Part shown: one piece after another, positions 14,390-21,443 of the stretch
Numbering within the stretch: the stretch's first letter is position 1
Layout of the letters: every line of letters begins with the position of its first letter
The notes under the pieces: model-generated
Seen by the model: only the letters and a program-made list of their open reading frames with translations
Databases searched by the model: none
Told to the model about the DNA's origin: nothing
Assembly: GCA_964568045.1 (NCBI GenBank)
Contig: CAZMOL010000016.1
Location: 1 to 22,973, forward strand
Length of the DNA: 22,973 nt
DNA from: CAZDDA01 sp964568045
Lineage (GTDB): Bacteria; Bipolaricaulota; Bipolaricaulia; UBA7950; UBA9294
Reading direction: 5' to 3'
Translations under genes and position numbers: made by a program

Positions 14390-15051
14390 TGGAGATAAAG
14401 ATTCTAAGAGACATTCTTTCCGCAAACGATCAACGGGCAAAGGAAAATCGTGAACTGATGGATCGAAATGGCATATTCGCCATCAACATCACCGCCTCAC
14501 CGGGAGCGGGCAAGACCAGCCTCATCATGGAGACGATCAGACAGTTGAAGGCAAAGACCAGGATCGGTGTCATCGAGGGTGACGTCTCCTCGAGTGTCGA
14601 CGCCGAAATAGTGGCCAAAGAAGGGATCCCCGTCGTCCAGATCAACACCGGCGGCACGTGTCACCTCGATGCAACGATGCTCTCCAACGCGTTTGACAAT
14701 CTGCCCCTTCAACAGATCGACCTGTTGTTCATCGAGAATGTCGGCAATCTGATCTGTCCCGCCTCGTTCGCACTCGGCGAAGATCGAAACGTTCTTGTTG
14801 CGAGCGTACCCGAGGGCGATGACAAACCGCACAAATACCCGGTCATGTTCAGCAACGCGAACCTGGTGGTCTTAAACAAAATCGACCTTCTGCCGCACGT
14901 AGATTTCGACCTGCAAGCCTTCTCCGAAGCGGTCAAAGGATTGAACGAGAAGGCGGAAATTCTCGAGGTTTCCTGCAAGACCGGGCAGGGCACTGAACGA
15001 TGGGTCGCGTGGCTCGCGAACCAGCTTTCCGCGCCCAACAGCTCATCTTAG
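14386..15051 (+). CDS. hypB: Hydrogenase nickel-incorporation GTPase HypB
   Basis: HypB is a SIMIBI-class GTPase that drives nickel transfer with HypA. The 221-residue product has P-loop ASPGAGKTS (from residue 37), the EGDV switch, the metal-site GGTCHLD with Cys92 and His93, NVGNLICPASF with Cys124, and the guanine-specificity motif NKID. It lacks both the His-rich nickel-storage stretch and the N-terminal CxxCGC motif of some HypB proteins, so only the G-domain metal site is present. It starts within the hypA stop (ATGA) and closes the hyp operon. A decayed second copy of its C-terminal part lies at 19987-20121. Confidence 0.95.
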   Translation: MMEIKILRDILSANDQRAKENRELMDRNGIFAINITASPGAGKTSLIMETIRQLKAKTRIGVIEGDVSSSVDAEIVAKEGIPVVQINTGGTCHLDATMLSNAFDNLPLQQIDLLFIENVGNLICPASFALGEDRNVLVASVPEGDDKPHKYPVMFSNANLVVLNKIDLLPHVDFDLQAFSEAVKGLNEKAEILEVSCKTGQGTERWVAWLANQLSAPNSSS

Positions 15052-15144
15052 ATGTAGCTGCGGATTGCTTGAGCTTTCATAATCTCGAGTTCATAGGTGG
15101 CAAGCTGGTGCCGGTCGCCTCATTCATCTACAATCATCGATTCC

Positions 15145-15891
15145 ATGGTTGATCCAAAACCTGATTCAAAAGGAAGACAGAAGTTTCTTCAGAAAGTCCT
15201 TCCCGCGCTCGACTCCGCGGAGGTGAAGGAGCTGAAGCGAATGTCTCTTCACGTGCGCTATGACGAGGGAGAACTCATTGCCCAAGAGGGCTCCTATGCC
15301 GCAGGCGTTTACGTTGTCGAATCAGGGCTTATTTCGATAGGGAAGTACGCAAGCAAAGGGTGGCAGAAACGATGTCTACGCTTCTTGGCCCCCGGCGAAT
15401 GGTTCGGCCTGGAACCAGCCTTTCTAGGACGGGAACCGATCAACGCCCAGTTTGCCAAAGCCATTGTGCCATCGACACTCCTCTTTTTTGAGCGGTCGAA
15501 CATCCTTGCGTTCAGCAAAGCTCACCCCTCCATTCTTGCAGACCTGTGCCAGTGGCTGTCCCGTGAGGTGCTCATGCTCGAGTTCAAGCTGACCCGCGAC
15601 GCAGTGGAGACGATCGATCGCAACCTGGCACTCCTGCTCATTGCCCTGACAAAGAAGTACGGAGACAAGGAAGACACAATGGTTGTCTTGGATCTTCCGA
15701 TTTCTCGCCAGACAATGGCTGAGATCCTGGGCGTGTCCATCGAGACGCTGTCAAGAGTTCTCAGGCAATTCCGCGAGCGCGGGCTGATCAGCACCTCTCA
15801 GAACAAGATAACGATTCAAGATTTTGAAAAGCTCAAAGAAAAGGCGCGGGCTACACCCTTCTATTTGTCCATCATCGAGGAAACGCTCTAG
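15145..15891 (+). CDS. Crp/Fnr-family transcriptional regulator
   Basis: The 248-residue product has an N-terminal cyclic-nucleotide-binding-like beta barrel (about residues 25-120, RYDEGELIAQEGSYAAGVYV), a dimer helix and a C-terminal winged helix-turn-helix (about 187-215). The recognition helix reads ETLSR, with Glu200, Ser203 and Arg204 as in FNR-type proteins, suggesting a TTGAT-like half site. It lacks the N-terminal Cys cluster of FNR, so it is not a canonical oxygen-sensing iron-sulfur regulator; the effector is unknown. ATG 15145 is chosen, though GTG 15097 is in frame and neither has a strong ribosome-binding site. It begins 93 nt after hypB. The 3' end overlaps the convergent regulator by 20 nt. 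Confidence 0.85.
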   Translation: MVDPKPDSKGRQKFLQKVLPALDSAEVKELKRMSLHVRYDEGELIAQEGSYAAGVYVVESGLISIGKYASKGWQKRCLRFLAPGEWFGLEPAFLGREPINAQFAKAIVPSTLLFFERSNILAFSKAHPSILADLCQWLSREVLMLEFKLTRDAVETIDRNLALLLIALTKKYGDKEDTMVVLDLPISRQTMAEILGVSIETLSRVLRQFRERGLISTSQNKITIQDFEKLKEKARATPFYLSIIEETL

Positions 15892-16588
15892 GATGAATCG
15901 GCGCAGGTCCTCGATCGCCAGCAAGCCACCGCTGCAACGCCTCAACCGAGATGATGAGGCGTTCCCCAGCTTGTCGTACTTCAGGCAAACAGGCAAGAAT
16001 GTTCCTCACACGGCGCCTCGAGATTCCCAGCAATTCCGGAAGCCGTTCAGTCGAGATTCCAGTTGGAAGCAGCGTGCTTCCACTCTCATGCGGCTCGCCG
16101 AAGCGCTGTGCCAGGTGAAGAAGCAGAGAGCACAGTCTTGCTTCCGACGATGAGACAATTGCCGGGGAAGTCGACTTCTTGAGCGCGTGAAAGCGGTAGT
16201 TGAGGTAGTCCAAATAACGTCGGCAGACCGCTGGTTGATCATGGAGAATCTGCTGAAAGACATCGCGCTCAAAAAAGCGCAAAGCTACCTCAGTGATTGC
16301 CCGAGCACTGGTCAGATGCAAATTGGCGGGGCGCTCCAATAGCGTGTCAAGCCCGATCAGGTCCCCCGGCCCCAGAATCTCCAGCACAGGAGAACGATGC
16401 CCCCCGCTCTGCATCGCATGGTGGTCACTCACCAACCCACAAACAATGATGTATATCCCTGCCGCGTAGGTCTCCGCTTGATAGATCAGTTCGCCAGGCG
16501 GATATCGGATGTGTAACGATGCACTACTCTCGTTGGCAATGCCCCACTCAATATCGCAAGCAGCCTCGCCAGTCGTCGCAGCTTTCAT
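15872..16588 (-). CDS. Divergent Crp/Fnr-family regulator with atypical HTH
   Basis: The product (238 residues from ATG 16588; TTG 16627 would add 13) has a Crp-like effector barrel: SLHIRYPPGELIYQAETYAAGIYI, then ILGPGDLIGLDTLLERPANL and the FFERDVFQQIL helix. The C-terminal winged helix includes GISTERLPELLGISRRRVRN. Its recognition helix lacks the E-SR motif of the neighbouring regulator, so the two probably read different DNA sites. The barrel is clearly similar in layout to the plus-strand neighbour, suggesting an old duplication. No FNR-type Cys cluster is seen. It is transcribed away from the glutamate dehydrogenase gene across a 279-nt shared region. The effector cannot be predicted. 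Confidence 0.8.
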   Translation of the reverse strand: MKAATTGEAACDIEWGIANESSASLHIRYPPGELIYQAETYAAGIYIIVCGLVSDHHAMQSGGHRSPVLEILGPGDLIGLDTLLERPANLHLTSARAITEVALRFFERDVFQQILHDQPAVCRRYLDYLNYRFHALKKSTSPAIVSSSEARLCSLLLHLAQRFGEPHESGSTLLPTGISTERLPELLGISRRRVRNILACLPEVRQAGERLIISVEALQRWLAGDRGPAPIHPRAFPR

Positions 16589-16695
16589 GGTCACACTCAG
16601 GGTAGATGGCGATTGCAGTGTTGCCAACGTCTTGAAGCAGCCACAGCCAATGCATCTCGAAGGCTGCTTGAAGTCGGTGGGAAAGAAAAATGACT

Positions 16696-16729
16696 GTCAT
16701 TTGAACGATGGAAAGTGGTCATTCAAACG
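16696..16729. promoter_or_regulatory. Candidate operator: 12-nt direct repeat
   Basis: GTCATTTGAACG (16696-16707) and GTCATTCAAACG (16718-16729) match at 10 of 12 positions and are 22 bp apart, about two helical turns. The differing bases create an inverted pair, TTTGAA (16700-16705) and TTCAAA (16722-16727). It lies in the region shared by the minus-strand regulator and the glutamate dehydrogenase gene, so it could bind a dimeric regulator of either. Confidence 0.3.
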
Positions 16730-16867
16730 GTTCAGGCGGTAAGGCGACGACAGACGACCTCGCAACTCTGCCACGCGAAACGTGCAAGAATGAAGTTACG
16801 CCTTTGCTGTCTAACCTACAGCTCTTTTGGCAGACCAGCTATCCTGTGCGTACGAGGTGAGGACTCC

Positions 16868-18172
16868 GTGACAGCCAACAAGAACATCGGACTTCTGCAG
16901 CAACAGACCCTAGAGACAAGGATCAATCCCTATGAGATGATGCTGCGACAACTGGACTTGGCCCAGGAACAAACTGACATTCCATCGGGCATATGGGAGA
17001 TCCTTCGTCGGCCAGCGCGTTCGTTGGAGGTCAGTGTTCCGATTACGCGAGATGACGAAGAGATCGAAGTTTTCACCGGCTATCGGGTGCAGTACAACAA
17101 CGCTCGCGGTCCATGCAAAGGTGGCATCCGTTATCACGTCGGCGTGACGTTGGACGAGGTCAAGGCCCTGGCAGGATGGATGACCTGGAAGTGCGCCGTT
17201 GTCAACATCCCCTATGGCGGCGGAAAGGGCGGGATCGCATGCGATCCTACGCGCCTGTCTCAGCGGGAATTGGAGAGGCTGACCCGTCGCTACACCGCGA
17301 TGATCTTCCCGCTCATCGGCCCCAAACGCGACATCCCCGCGCCAGACGTCAATACCAACGCCTCCGTGATGAACTGGATCGTCGATACAGCCAGCTTTCT
17401 CAGCGGTGAGCCAGTCCCAGGCATCGTCACAGGCAAGTCCATCGAACTGGGCGGCGCTCGTGGGCGAAGAGAAGCGACAGGGCGGGGCGTCATGTTTACC
17501 ACCCTCGGAGTCCTTCATCGGCTGGGAATCAATGTGAACGAGTCGCAGATTGCCGTGCAAGGGTTTGGAAACGTAGGCGGTGAGGCAGCTCGTCTCCTCG
17601 CTGAGCAAGGTGCTCGGGTGGTTGGTATCAGCGACGTTTCTTGCGCGCTTCACTGCGCATCTGAGTTCAACATCGAGCACGTTCTTGACTATGTCGCTAC
17701 CTCGCCCGGACACCTTCTGGCCGGCTACGATGCTTCTGGCGTAGAAGAGATCTCCAACGACGAGCTTTTGGAACTGAATGTCCATGTGCTAATCCCGGCG
17801 GCTCTCGAGGCTCAGATCACTGCGAGCAACGCTGCCAATATCCGAGCGAAGGTCATTGTAGAAGGGGCAAACGGCCCTATTACTCCTGAAGCAGACCTTA
17901 TCCTTGCTGACAAAGGTGCAATGGTCGTTCCCGACATTCTCGCCAACGCCGGAGGAGTTGTCTGTTCGTACTTCGAGTGGGTTCAGAACATCCAGTGCTT
18001 CCCGTGGGAAGAGGAGGAGACCAACCAGCGCCTCGGCCGAATCATGCAGCGGGCGCTTACCGAGGTATGGCAGCTCGCTGAGGAAAGAGGCCTCTCACTT
18101 CGGCTGGCGGCGTACGTGCTCGCAGTGGAGCGAGTTGCCCAGGCAATAAGACTGCGCGGAATCTTCCCCTAG
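16868..18172 (+). CDS. gdhA: Glutamate dehydrogenase (Glu/Leu/Phe/Val dehydrogenase family)
   Basis: This enzyme interconverts glutamate with 2-oxoglutarate and ammonium using NAD(P). The 434-residue product carries substrate-binding Lys84 (GPCKGGIRYH), Lys108 (GWMTWKCAVVNIPYGGGKGG), catalytic Lys120 and Asp160 (DIPAPDVNT); the 24, 12 and 40 residue intervals are those of characterised hexameric GDH. The Rossmann motif GFGNVGG follows, with an Asp at the end of the next strand (GISDVS), which leans toward NAD(H) but does not prove it. The frame is open from 16715, but GTG 16868 is preferred because GAGGTGAGGA lies just upstream and it gives the normal N-terminus. A nucleotidyltransferase gene starts 12 nt after the stop. 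Confidence 0.93.
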   Translation: MTANKNIGLLQQQTLETRINPYEMMLRQLDLAQEQTDIPSGIWEILRRPARSLEVSVPITRDDEEIEVFTGYRVQYNNARGPCKGGIRYHVGVTLDEVKALAGWMTWKCAVVNIPYGGGKGGIACDPTRLSQRELERLTRRYTAMIFPLIGPKRDIPAPDVNTNASVMNWIVDTASFLSGEPVPGIVTGKSIELGGARGRREATGRGVMFTTLGVLHRLGINVNESQIAVQGFGNVGGEAARLLAEQGARVVGISDVSCALHCASEFNIEHVLDYVATSPGHLLAGYDASGVEEISNDELLELNVHVLIPAALEAQITASNAANIRAKVIVEGANGPITPEADLILADKGAMVVPDILANAGGVVCSYFEWVQNIQCFPWEEEETNQRLGRIMQRALTEVWQLAEERGLSLRLAAYVLAVERVAQAIRLRGIFP

Positions 18173-18184
18173 AAGAGAGCGGAG

Positions 18185-18697
18185 ATGCGCCCCAACACAC
18201 CCAGCATGCTGGCTGAGACCGAACTGGACGCGGACGCGCTCCTCAAAAGCGCCGTCTCGTGCTGTGCCAGGCAGCTCAACCTGGATGAGCAGGACGTGCG
18301 CCAACAACTGCGGGCCGGCTCCTGTCAAGCACACAGTACACTACGATACGCCGTAGCCAAGAGGGTGGCCGACTATCTAGGGCAGCTCGGTGGCGGTATT
18401 CGTGGCGTCTATCTGTACGGCAGCGCAGTGAACGATACCGCTCGATCTTGCTCGGATATTGATCTTGTCGTTGTTGTGGAACGCAAGCTGGATCAGGCTC
18501 GAACCCTCTTGCAGCAGTTGGATCTGGCCTTGCTGACGTCCTACCGCGCACTCATAGGAACTGCACCCCTCCCACGCTCCCTTCTCGATGTGCATCTGGT
18601 GGACGTTGAGGAGGAGAAAACACGACGTAGCTACGGAGCCGTCATCCATTCTCTGCAAACAAGCCCCATATGTCTGTGGCAGAGCACTACCACGTAG
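18185..18697 (+). CDS. Small nucleotidyltransferase-domain protein
   Basis: The 170-residue product has the DNA polymerase beta-like nucleotidyltransferase signature: LYGSAVNDTARSCSDIDLVV, with Gly79-Ser80, Asp91 and Asp93, and a third acidic residue at Asp135 (LLDVHLVD). These are the residues expected of an active enzyme that transfers a nucleotide. The first 60 residues are helical and Cys-containing. No HEPN partner gene, as in MNT/HEPN toxin-antitoxin pairs, lies nearby. The ATG at 18185 has AGAGCGGAG upstream and the gene is 12 nt after glutamate dehydrogenase, so the two are probably co-transcribed. Target unknown. Confidence 0.75.
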   Translation: MRPNTPSMLAETELDADALLKSAVSCCARQLNLDEQDVRQQLRAGSCQAHSTLRYAVAKRVADYLGQLGGGIRGVYLYGSAVNDTARSCSDIDLVVVVERKLDQARTLLQQLDLALLTSYRALIGTAPLPRSLLDVHLVDVEEEKTRRSYGAVIHSLQTSPICLWQSTTT

Positions 18698-18728
18698 AGA
18701 TGGGGCCTAGAATCAACCAGGCTCTCCC

Positions 18729-19706
18729 TCAGATTTCATCCGCATGGATGAAGAACTGCTTCATCTGCTGCGGATTGTACAGGTCAAACTGCACCAGGCT
18801 GAGCACGTTGAGATGGGTCTGGCTTCCTGGATTCACGCAGCGTGTCTTCCCCAAGTCGACCCTGTAATCTCCAATGACCACCGCTTCGTGACAGTGCCCG
18901 CATAAGACAAGGTACGGCTGCCGCTCAAGAATGAACCGCCGTATTTCCGTGCTGCCCACGTGATCTGACAACTTCACATGATCATAACGCCCCCGTGGGG
19001 TGGTCCAATCAAGCGGCGTGTTGTAGGGCGGAGCGTGAAAAAGATGAATCGTCGTCCCCGGCTCATAGCGGATCTCTGCGTCGCTGCGCGCGTTTCTTCT
19101 GAGATGAGACCCAAAATCCGCCAGATCCTCCGCAATGGTCGATCTATTCCGGGTCGAGGCGGTGGTTATCCCAACCTCATAGAGGTCAGCACACGGATCC
19201 ATCCCCTCTGGGCACAGCTTGACGCTGTTCTCGTACTTCACCCAGTCCATGAGTAGGGTCCCGCCCGGTGGGACATAGGGATAACCGGCCACGCAGAGGA
19301 GAGGGCCCTCTCCCGGGAAAAACGCCTGCTTCTGCCTAGCGTCACGAAGGGTGATCAAACGATCGTCAACCAGATGGAAGCCCGGAACGTGGTGTTCAAA
19401 CTCGATGAGCAACGACTCGTTTGCGCGCCGATCGTCATTTCCCATGATCACGTAGATATCCGATTGGCGATGAGCCAACAGGAAGCTCTCCAGCAGCGGG
19501 AAGAGCTGCCTTTCAAAGAAGACACGCTGTACGCTGACCCCCTCATCGCCCGGTTGCTGCCCTGTTGCGTCGCCGTATAGAGCACTCGGGGCAAGATCAC
19601 CTGTTATGAACACCGAACTGATCCGCCACACCTTGACAACACGCAACAGGAGTTCGTACAGGCGAAGGTTTCCGTGAAGGTCACTCACTGCGACAGCCTG
19701 CATCAT
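18729..19706 (-). CDS. Calcineurin-like metallophosphoesterase
   Basis: This 325-residue product is a metal-dependent phosphoesterase with the family motifs in order: SDLHGN (Asp9, His11, Asn13), GDLAPS (Asp37), GNDD (Asn90-Asp91, the usual GNHD with Asp for His), FHAPPYNTPLD (His224) and CGHCH (His271, His273). A helical insert lies between the second and third motifs. The substrate cannot be predicted; a phosphodiester, nucleotide or phosphoprotein is possible. ATG 19706 (of the two adjacent ATGs) has GAGGAGG just upstream and overlaps the stop of the preceding small ORF as ATGA. It converges on the nucleotidyltransferase gene with a 31-nt gap. Confidence 0.87.
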   Translation of the reverse strand: MMQAVAVSDLHGNLRLYELLLRVVKVWRISSVFITGDLAPSALYGDATGQQPGDEGVSVQRVFFERQLFPLLESFLLAHRQSDIYVIMGNDDRRANESLLIEFEHHVPGFHLVDDRLITLRDARQKQAFFPGEGPLLCVAGYPYVPPGGTLLMDWVKYENSVKLCPEGMDPCADLYEVGITTASTRNRSTIAEDLADFGSHLRRNARSDAEIRYEPGTTIHLFHAPPYNTPLDWTTPRGRYDHVKLSDHVGSTEIRRFILERQPYLVLCGHCHEAVVIGDYRVDLGKTRCVNPGSQTHLNVLSLVQFDLYNPQQMKQFFIHADEI

Positions 19707-19960
19707 GGCCTCCTCAGGGTATCCCGCACACCATCGATGTCAAGAGGGGCACGGCTTGGTCTCACCACTTCAGAAACCACAAGAAACGTGTCGGATTGTC
19801 TGAAGAGCATCTCAATGATGGAAAAACGCGCACCCCCGTTGAGTTGACGGGGCGTGATCGGAAGGCGCAACAACGCTTCACGCATCTGCGCTTCCGGTCC
19901 ACCCATCCTGTTGTAGGTCAAGTCGGTGAAGGCGATCCCCGCCCATTTCCATGTTGTCAC
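19703..19960 (-). CDS. Hypothetical 85-residue protein coupled to the metallophosphoesterase
   Basis: The frame runs on the minus strand from GTG 19960 to TGA 19703-19705, and its stop overlaps the ATG of the metallophosphoesterase. The peptide is soluble and mixed alpha/beta (for example GIAFTDLTYNRMGGPEAQM and FSIIEMLFRQSDTFLVV). Third codon positions are mostly G or C, like neighbouring genes. The frame stays open upstream to 20221, but there it runs antisense to the hypB relic and reads as low-complexity Pro/Ser sequence, so the true gene probably starts at or inside 19960. No ribosome-binding site is evident. It may be a genuine small protein or the 3' remnant of a longer gene cut at the relic boundary. 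No family recognised. Confidence 0.45.
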   Translation of the reverse strand: MTTWKWAGIAFTDLTYNRMGGPEAQMREALLRLPITPRQLNGGARFSIIEMLFRQSDTFLVVSEVVRPSRAPLDIDGVRDTLRRP

Positions 19961-19986
19961 AAGAAGAAGCCGAACTGGCTCATGGG

Positions 19987-20121
19987 GATTGTGCCAAAGG
20001 GGTGTGGAATCTGCAAAAGAAGGCGAACATCCTCGAGATGCCCTGCAAGACCGGCCAGGGGGTAGAGACGTGGACTGCGTGGCTGGTGGATCAGCTTGCC
20101 CAGGGCCAAAGGCCTTCTTGA
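19987..20121 (+). pseudogene. Decayed C-terminal fragment of a second hypB
   Basis: Read from 19987 this frame ends in TGA 20119-20121. The stretch NLQKKANILEMPCKTGQGVE continues as TWTAWLVDQL and aligns with the end of the intact HypB in this window (KAEILEVSCKTGQGTERW, then VAWLANQL). Within the 26-residue block from KA to QL, 18 residues are identical. The fragment lacks the P-loop, metal site and any start codon with a ribosome-binding site, so it cannot make a working protein. It is either a duplicate of part of hypB or what is left of a second hyp cluster. The differences from the intact copy argue against a very recent duplication. Confidence 0.75.
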
Positions 20122-20246
20122 CACGGAATAGGACAGCGTGCCCCTCCGAAAAAGACGACAAGATACAGGAGCTGATCAAGACTCCAAAAGGGCTCCCCGC
20201 TGTTTCAAGTGGGTAGCCCAAAGCTGAACTTGTCTGTAAGCTCGTT

Positions 20247-20466
20247 ATGAGGAATCCAGAAAGCCACGAGAAGTCACATAGCCGAATCAGTTCTTGATTT
20301 CCTAATAGGTGCTAAGCTCCTTGTCCTAAGTAGTTGAACCGGAAGTTGAGCTTACCTGGAATTCTTGCATAAGGGAACCAAGAATACAGGAGGAGAGATA
20401 AGACCGCAGTTCTTGATAAAGGAAAGTAGGAAGTTGATTCTTTTCCTGGGCTCCTGGCTTCCTCAT
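20247..20466. repeat. Imperfect inverted repeat bounding a 220-nt segment
   Basis: The 27 nt at 20247-20273 (starting ATGAGGAATCCAG) match the reverse complement of 20440-20466 (ATGAGGAAGCCAG when read on the minus strand) at 21 of 27 positions. Similarity seems to extend a little outward on both sides (AAGCTC/AAGCTT before ATGAGG). The arrangement resembles terminal inverted repeats of a small non-autonomous element, but no target-site duplication was identified. Confidence 0.5.
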
Positions 20467-20521
20467 AGTGCAAAAGCTTCTGTAGTTTGGGTAATTGAAC
20501 CCGAAGACGAGCTTGCCTGCA
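20301..20521. repeat. Two degenerate direct repeats, about 60 nt each, 160 nt apart
   Basis: The copies are 20301-20360 and 20461-20521. Best-matching blocks are CCTAATAGGTGC with CCTCATAGTGC, and TAGTTGAACCGGAAGTTGAG with TAATTGAACCCGAAGACGAG, each followed by CTTACCTG or CTTGCCTG. An exact 11-mer CAGTTCTTGAT also occurs twice (20288-20298 and 20407-20417). The unit was probably amplified locally and then diverged. Confidence 0.55.
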
Positions 20522-20568
20522 CGGGAGCAGTCCCAGACAGGCTGCCCACACAGAATAGCCACCCATGA

Positions 20569-21381
20569 TCATCTGCCGACGGTACCACGGAACATCGAGT
20601 AGGTAAAAAAGGCATAGTAGTCGGGGAGATTGAGGATGAAATCGGGCGAGGTGGGGTCACAAAGACTTTGATACCTCGCCCAATCCTCCGGTGTGAGTTC
20701 TGATTGCGGGTCTCCCCAGCGCATCGCAAAGAGTGAACTCAGAGCATCACGCGCATCATCGTTAAACGGAGCATGAACATCCCCGATAAACGTCTCGGCC
20801 TTCGGCTCCTTCAAGCCAGCCCTGCAAAACCAATTCAGTGCGCGCAGGTAGTGTTGATCCGGTGTGTTGCGTTCGGTAAACGGAGCGATTCCCAAAGAGG
20901 TCGCATTCAGCCGGGCCTCCAACAGCGGATATCCCGGCAGAAGTTGTTGCGAAGACCACAGGAGAACGGCTACGCTACCGCCCGGTTTCACCACCCGCGC
21001 CAGTTCCTTCAGCAACCGCACGGGTGAGGCGGGAATGAATCCCACACAGTCTACGCTCCAGGCCCAGTCAACAGAGTCCTCCTCGAAAGGCAGACAACTC
21101 ACGTCCCCCTGCTGAAAGGAAACCCGTTTTGCCAGGCCGCGGTCTTCTGCTGTCTTCTGTGCGTGCGCGAGAAACTCGGGATTCATATCGATCCCGGTAA
21201 CGTGTCCCGCAGCACCTACCGCCTCTGCCAACAGAAAAGTGAGGCTGCCAGGCCCACACCCTGCATCCAGACCTCGGCTCCCCGAGGGAAGCCCCAGCGC
21301 CTGGATCGCCGAGCGCAGCGTCGACGTCCTCAAGTGATCTGCTAGACGCAGCTTCTCTAGGTAGGTTTCTGTGTTGGGCAT
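20569..21381 (-). CDS. Class I SAM-dependent methyltransferase
   Basis: The 270-residue product has the Rossmann-like methyltransferase core: motif I GLDAGCGPGSLTF (37-49), the acidic end of the second strand in GIDMNPEFL, then QQGDVSCLPFEEDSVDWAW for motifs II/III, and LARVVKPGGSVAVLLW after them. The N-terminus is helical, and the C-terminal 90 residues are rich in Trp, Phe and Tyr, suited to a small aromatic or lipid-like substrate. UbiE/COQ5-like enzymes share this core, but substrate cannot be assigned. ATG 21381 has only a weak GTGAGA upstream. It follows the minus-strand membrane protein after a 62-nt gap and may share its transcript. Confidence 0.87.
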   Translation of the reverse strand: MPNTETYLEKLRLADHLRTSTLRSAIQALGLPSGSRGLDAGCGPGSLTFLLAEAVGAAGHVTGIDMNPEFLAHAQKTAEDRGLAKRVSFQQGDVSCLPFEEDSVDWAWSVDCVGFIPASPVRLLKELARVVKPGGSVAVLLWSSQQLLPGYPLLEARLNATSLGIAPFTERNTPDQHYLRALNWFCRAGLKEPKAETFIGDVHAPFNDDARDALSSLFAMRWGDPQSELTPEDWARYQSLCDPTSPDFILNLPDYYAFFTYSMFRGTVGR

Positions 21382-21443
21382 TGTCTCACTGAATCAGAAC
21401 ACGTCCAGTATCTGGTTTGGCGGCACCAAGCCCTTTCTCGCTG

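Larger units (their letters stand above)
20122..20568. other. Gene-free, lower-GC stretch with repeats
   Basis: No gene is supported between the hypB relic and the methyltransferase. Two minus-strand frames of 78-86 codons cross the repeats, but they are out of register with each other and have no domain signature. By eye the composition is more AT-rich than the surrounding genes. The content is described in the two repeat entries that follow. Confidence 0.6.

Noticed and set aside
16715..16867. 51-codon N-terminal extension of glutamate dehydrogenase
   Set aside because: The extension is basic, unlike known family N-termini, and covers the likely promoter region.
18698..18728. GGCCT/AGGC pairing between the convergent genes as a bidirectional terminator
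   Set aside because: Only a short stem with wobble pairs and no T-run on either side.
19961..20221. Minus-strand continuation of the 85-residue ORF to 20221
   Set aside because: It is antisense to the hypB relic and reads as Pro/Ser-rich low-quality sequence.
20312..20572. Minus-strand frames of 78-86 codons across the repeats
   Set aside because: Two overlapping frames are equally open and follow the repeat pattern, with no protein motif, so they are chance frames.
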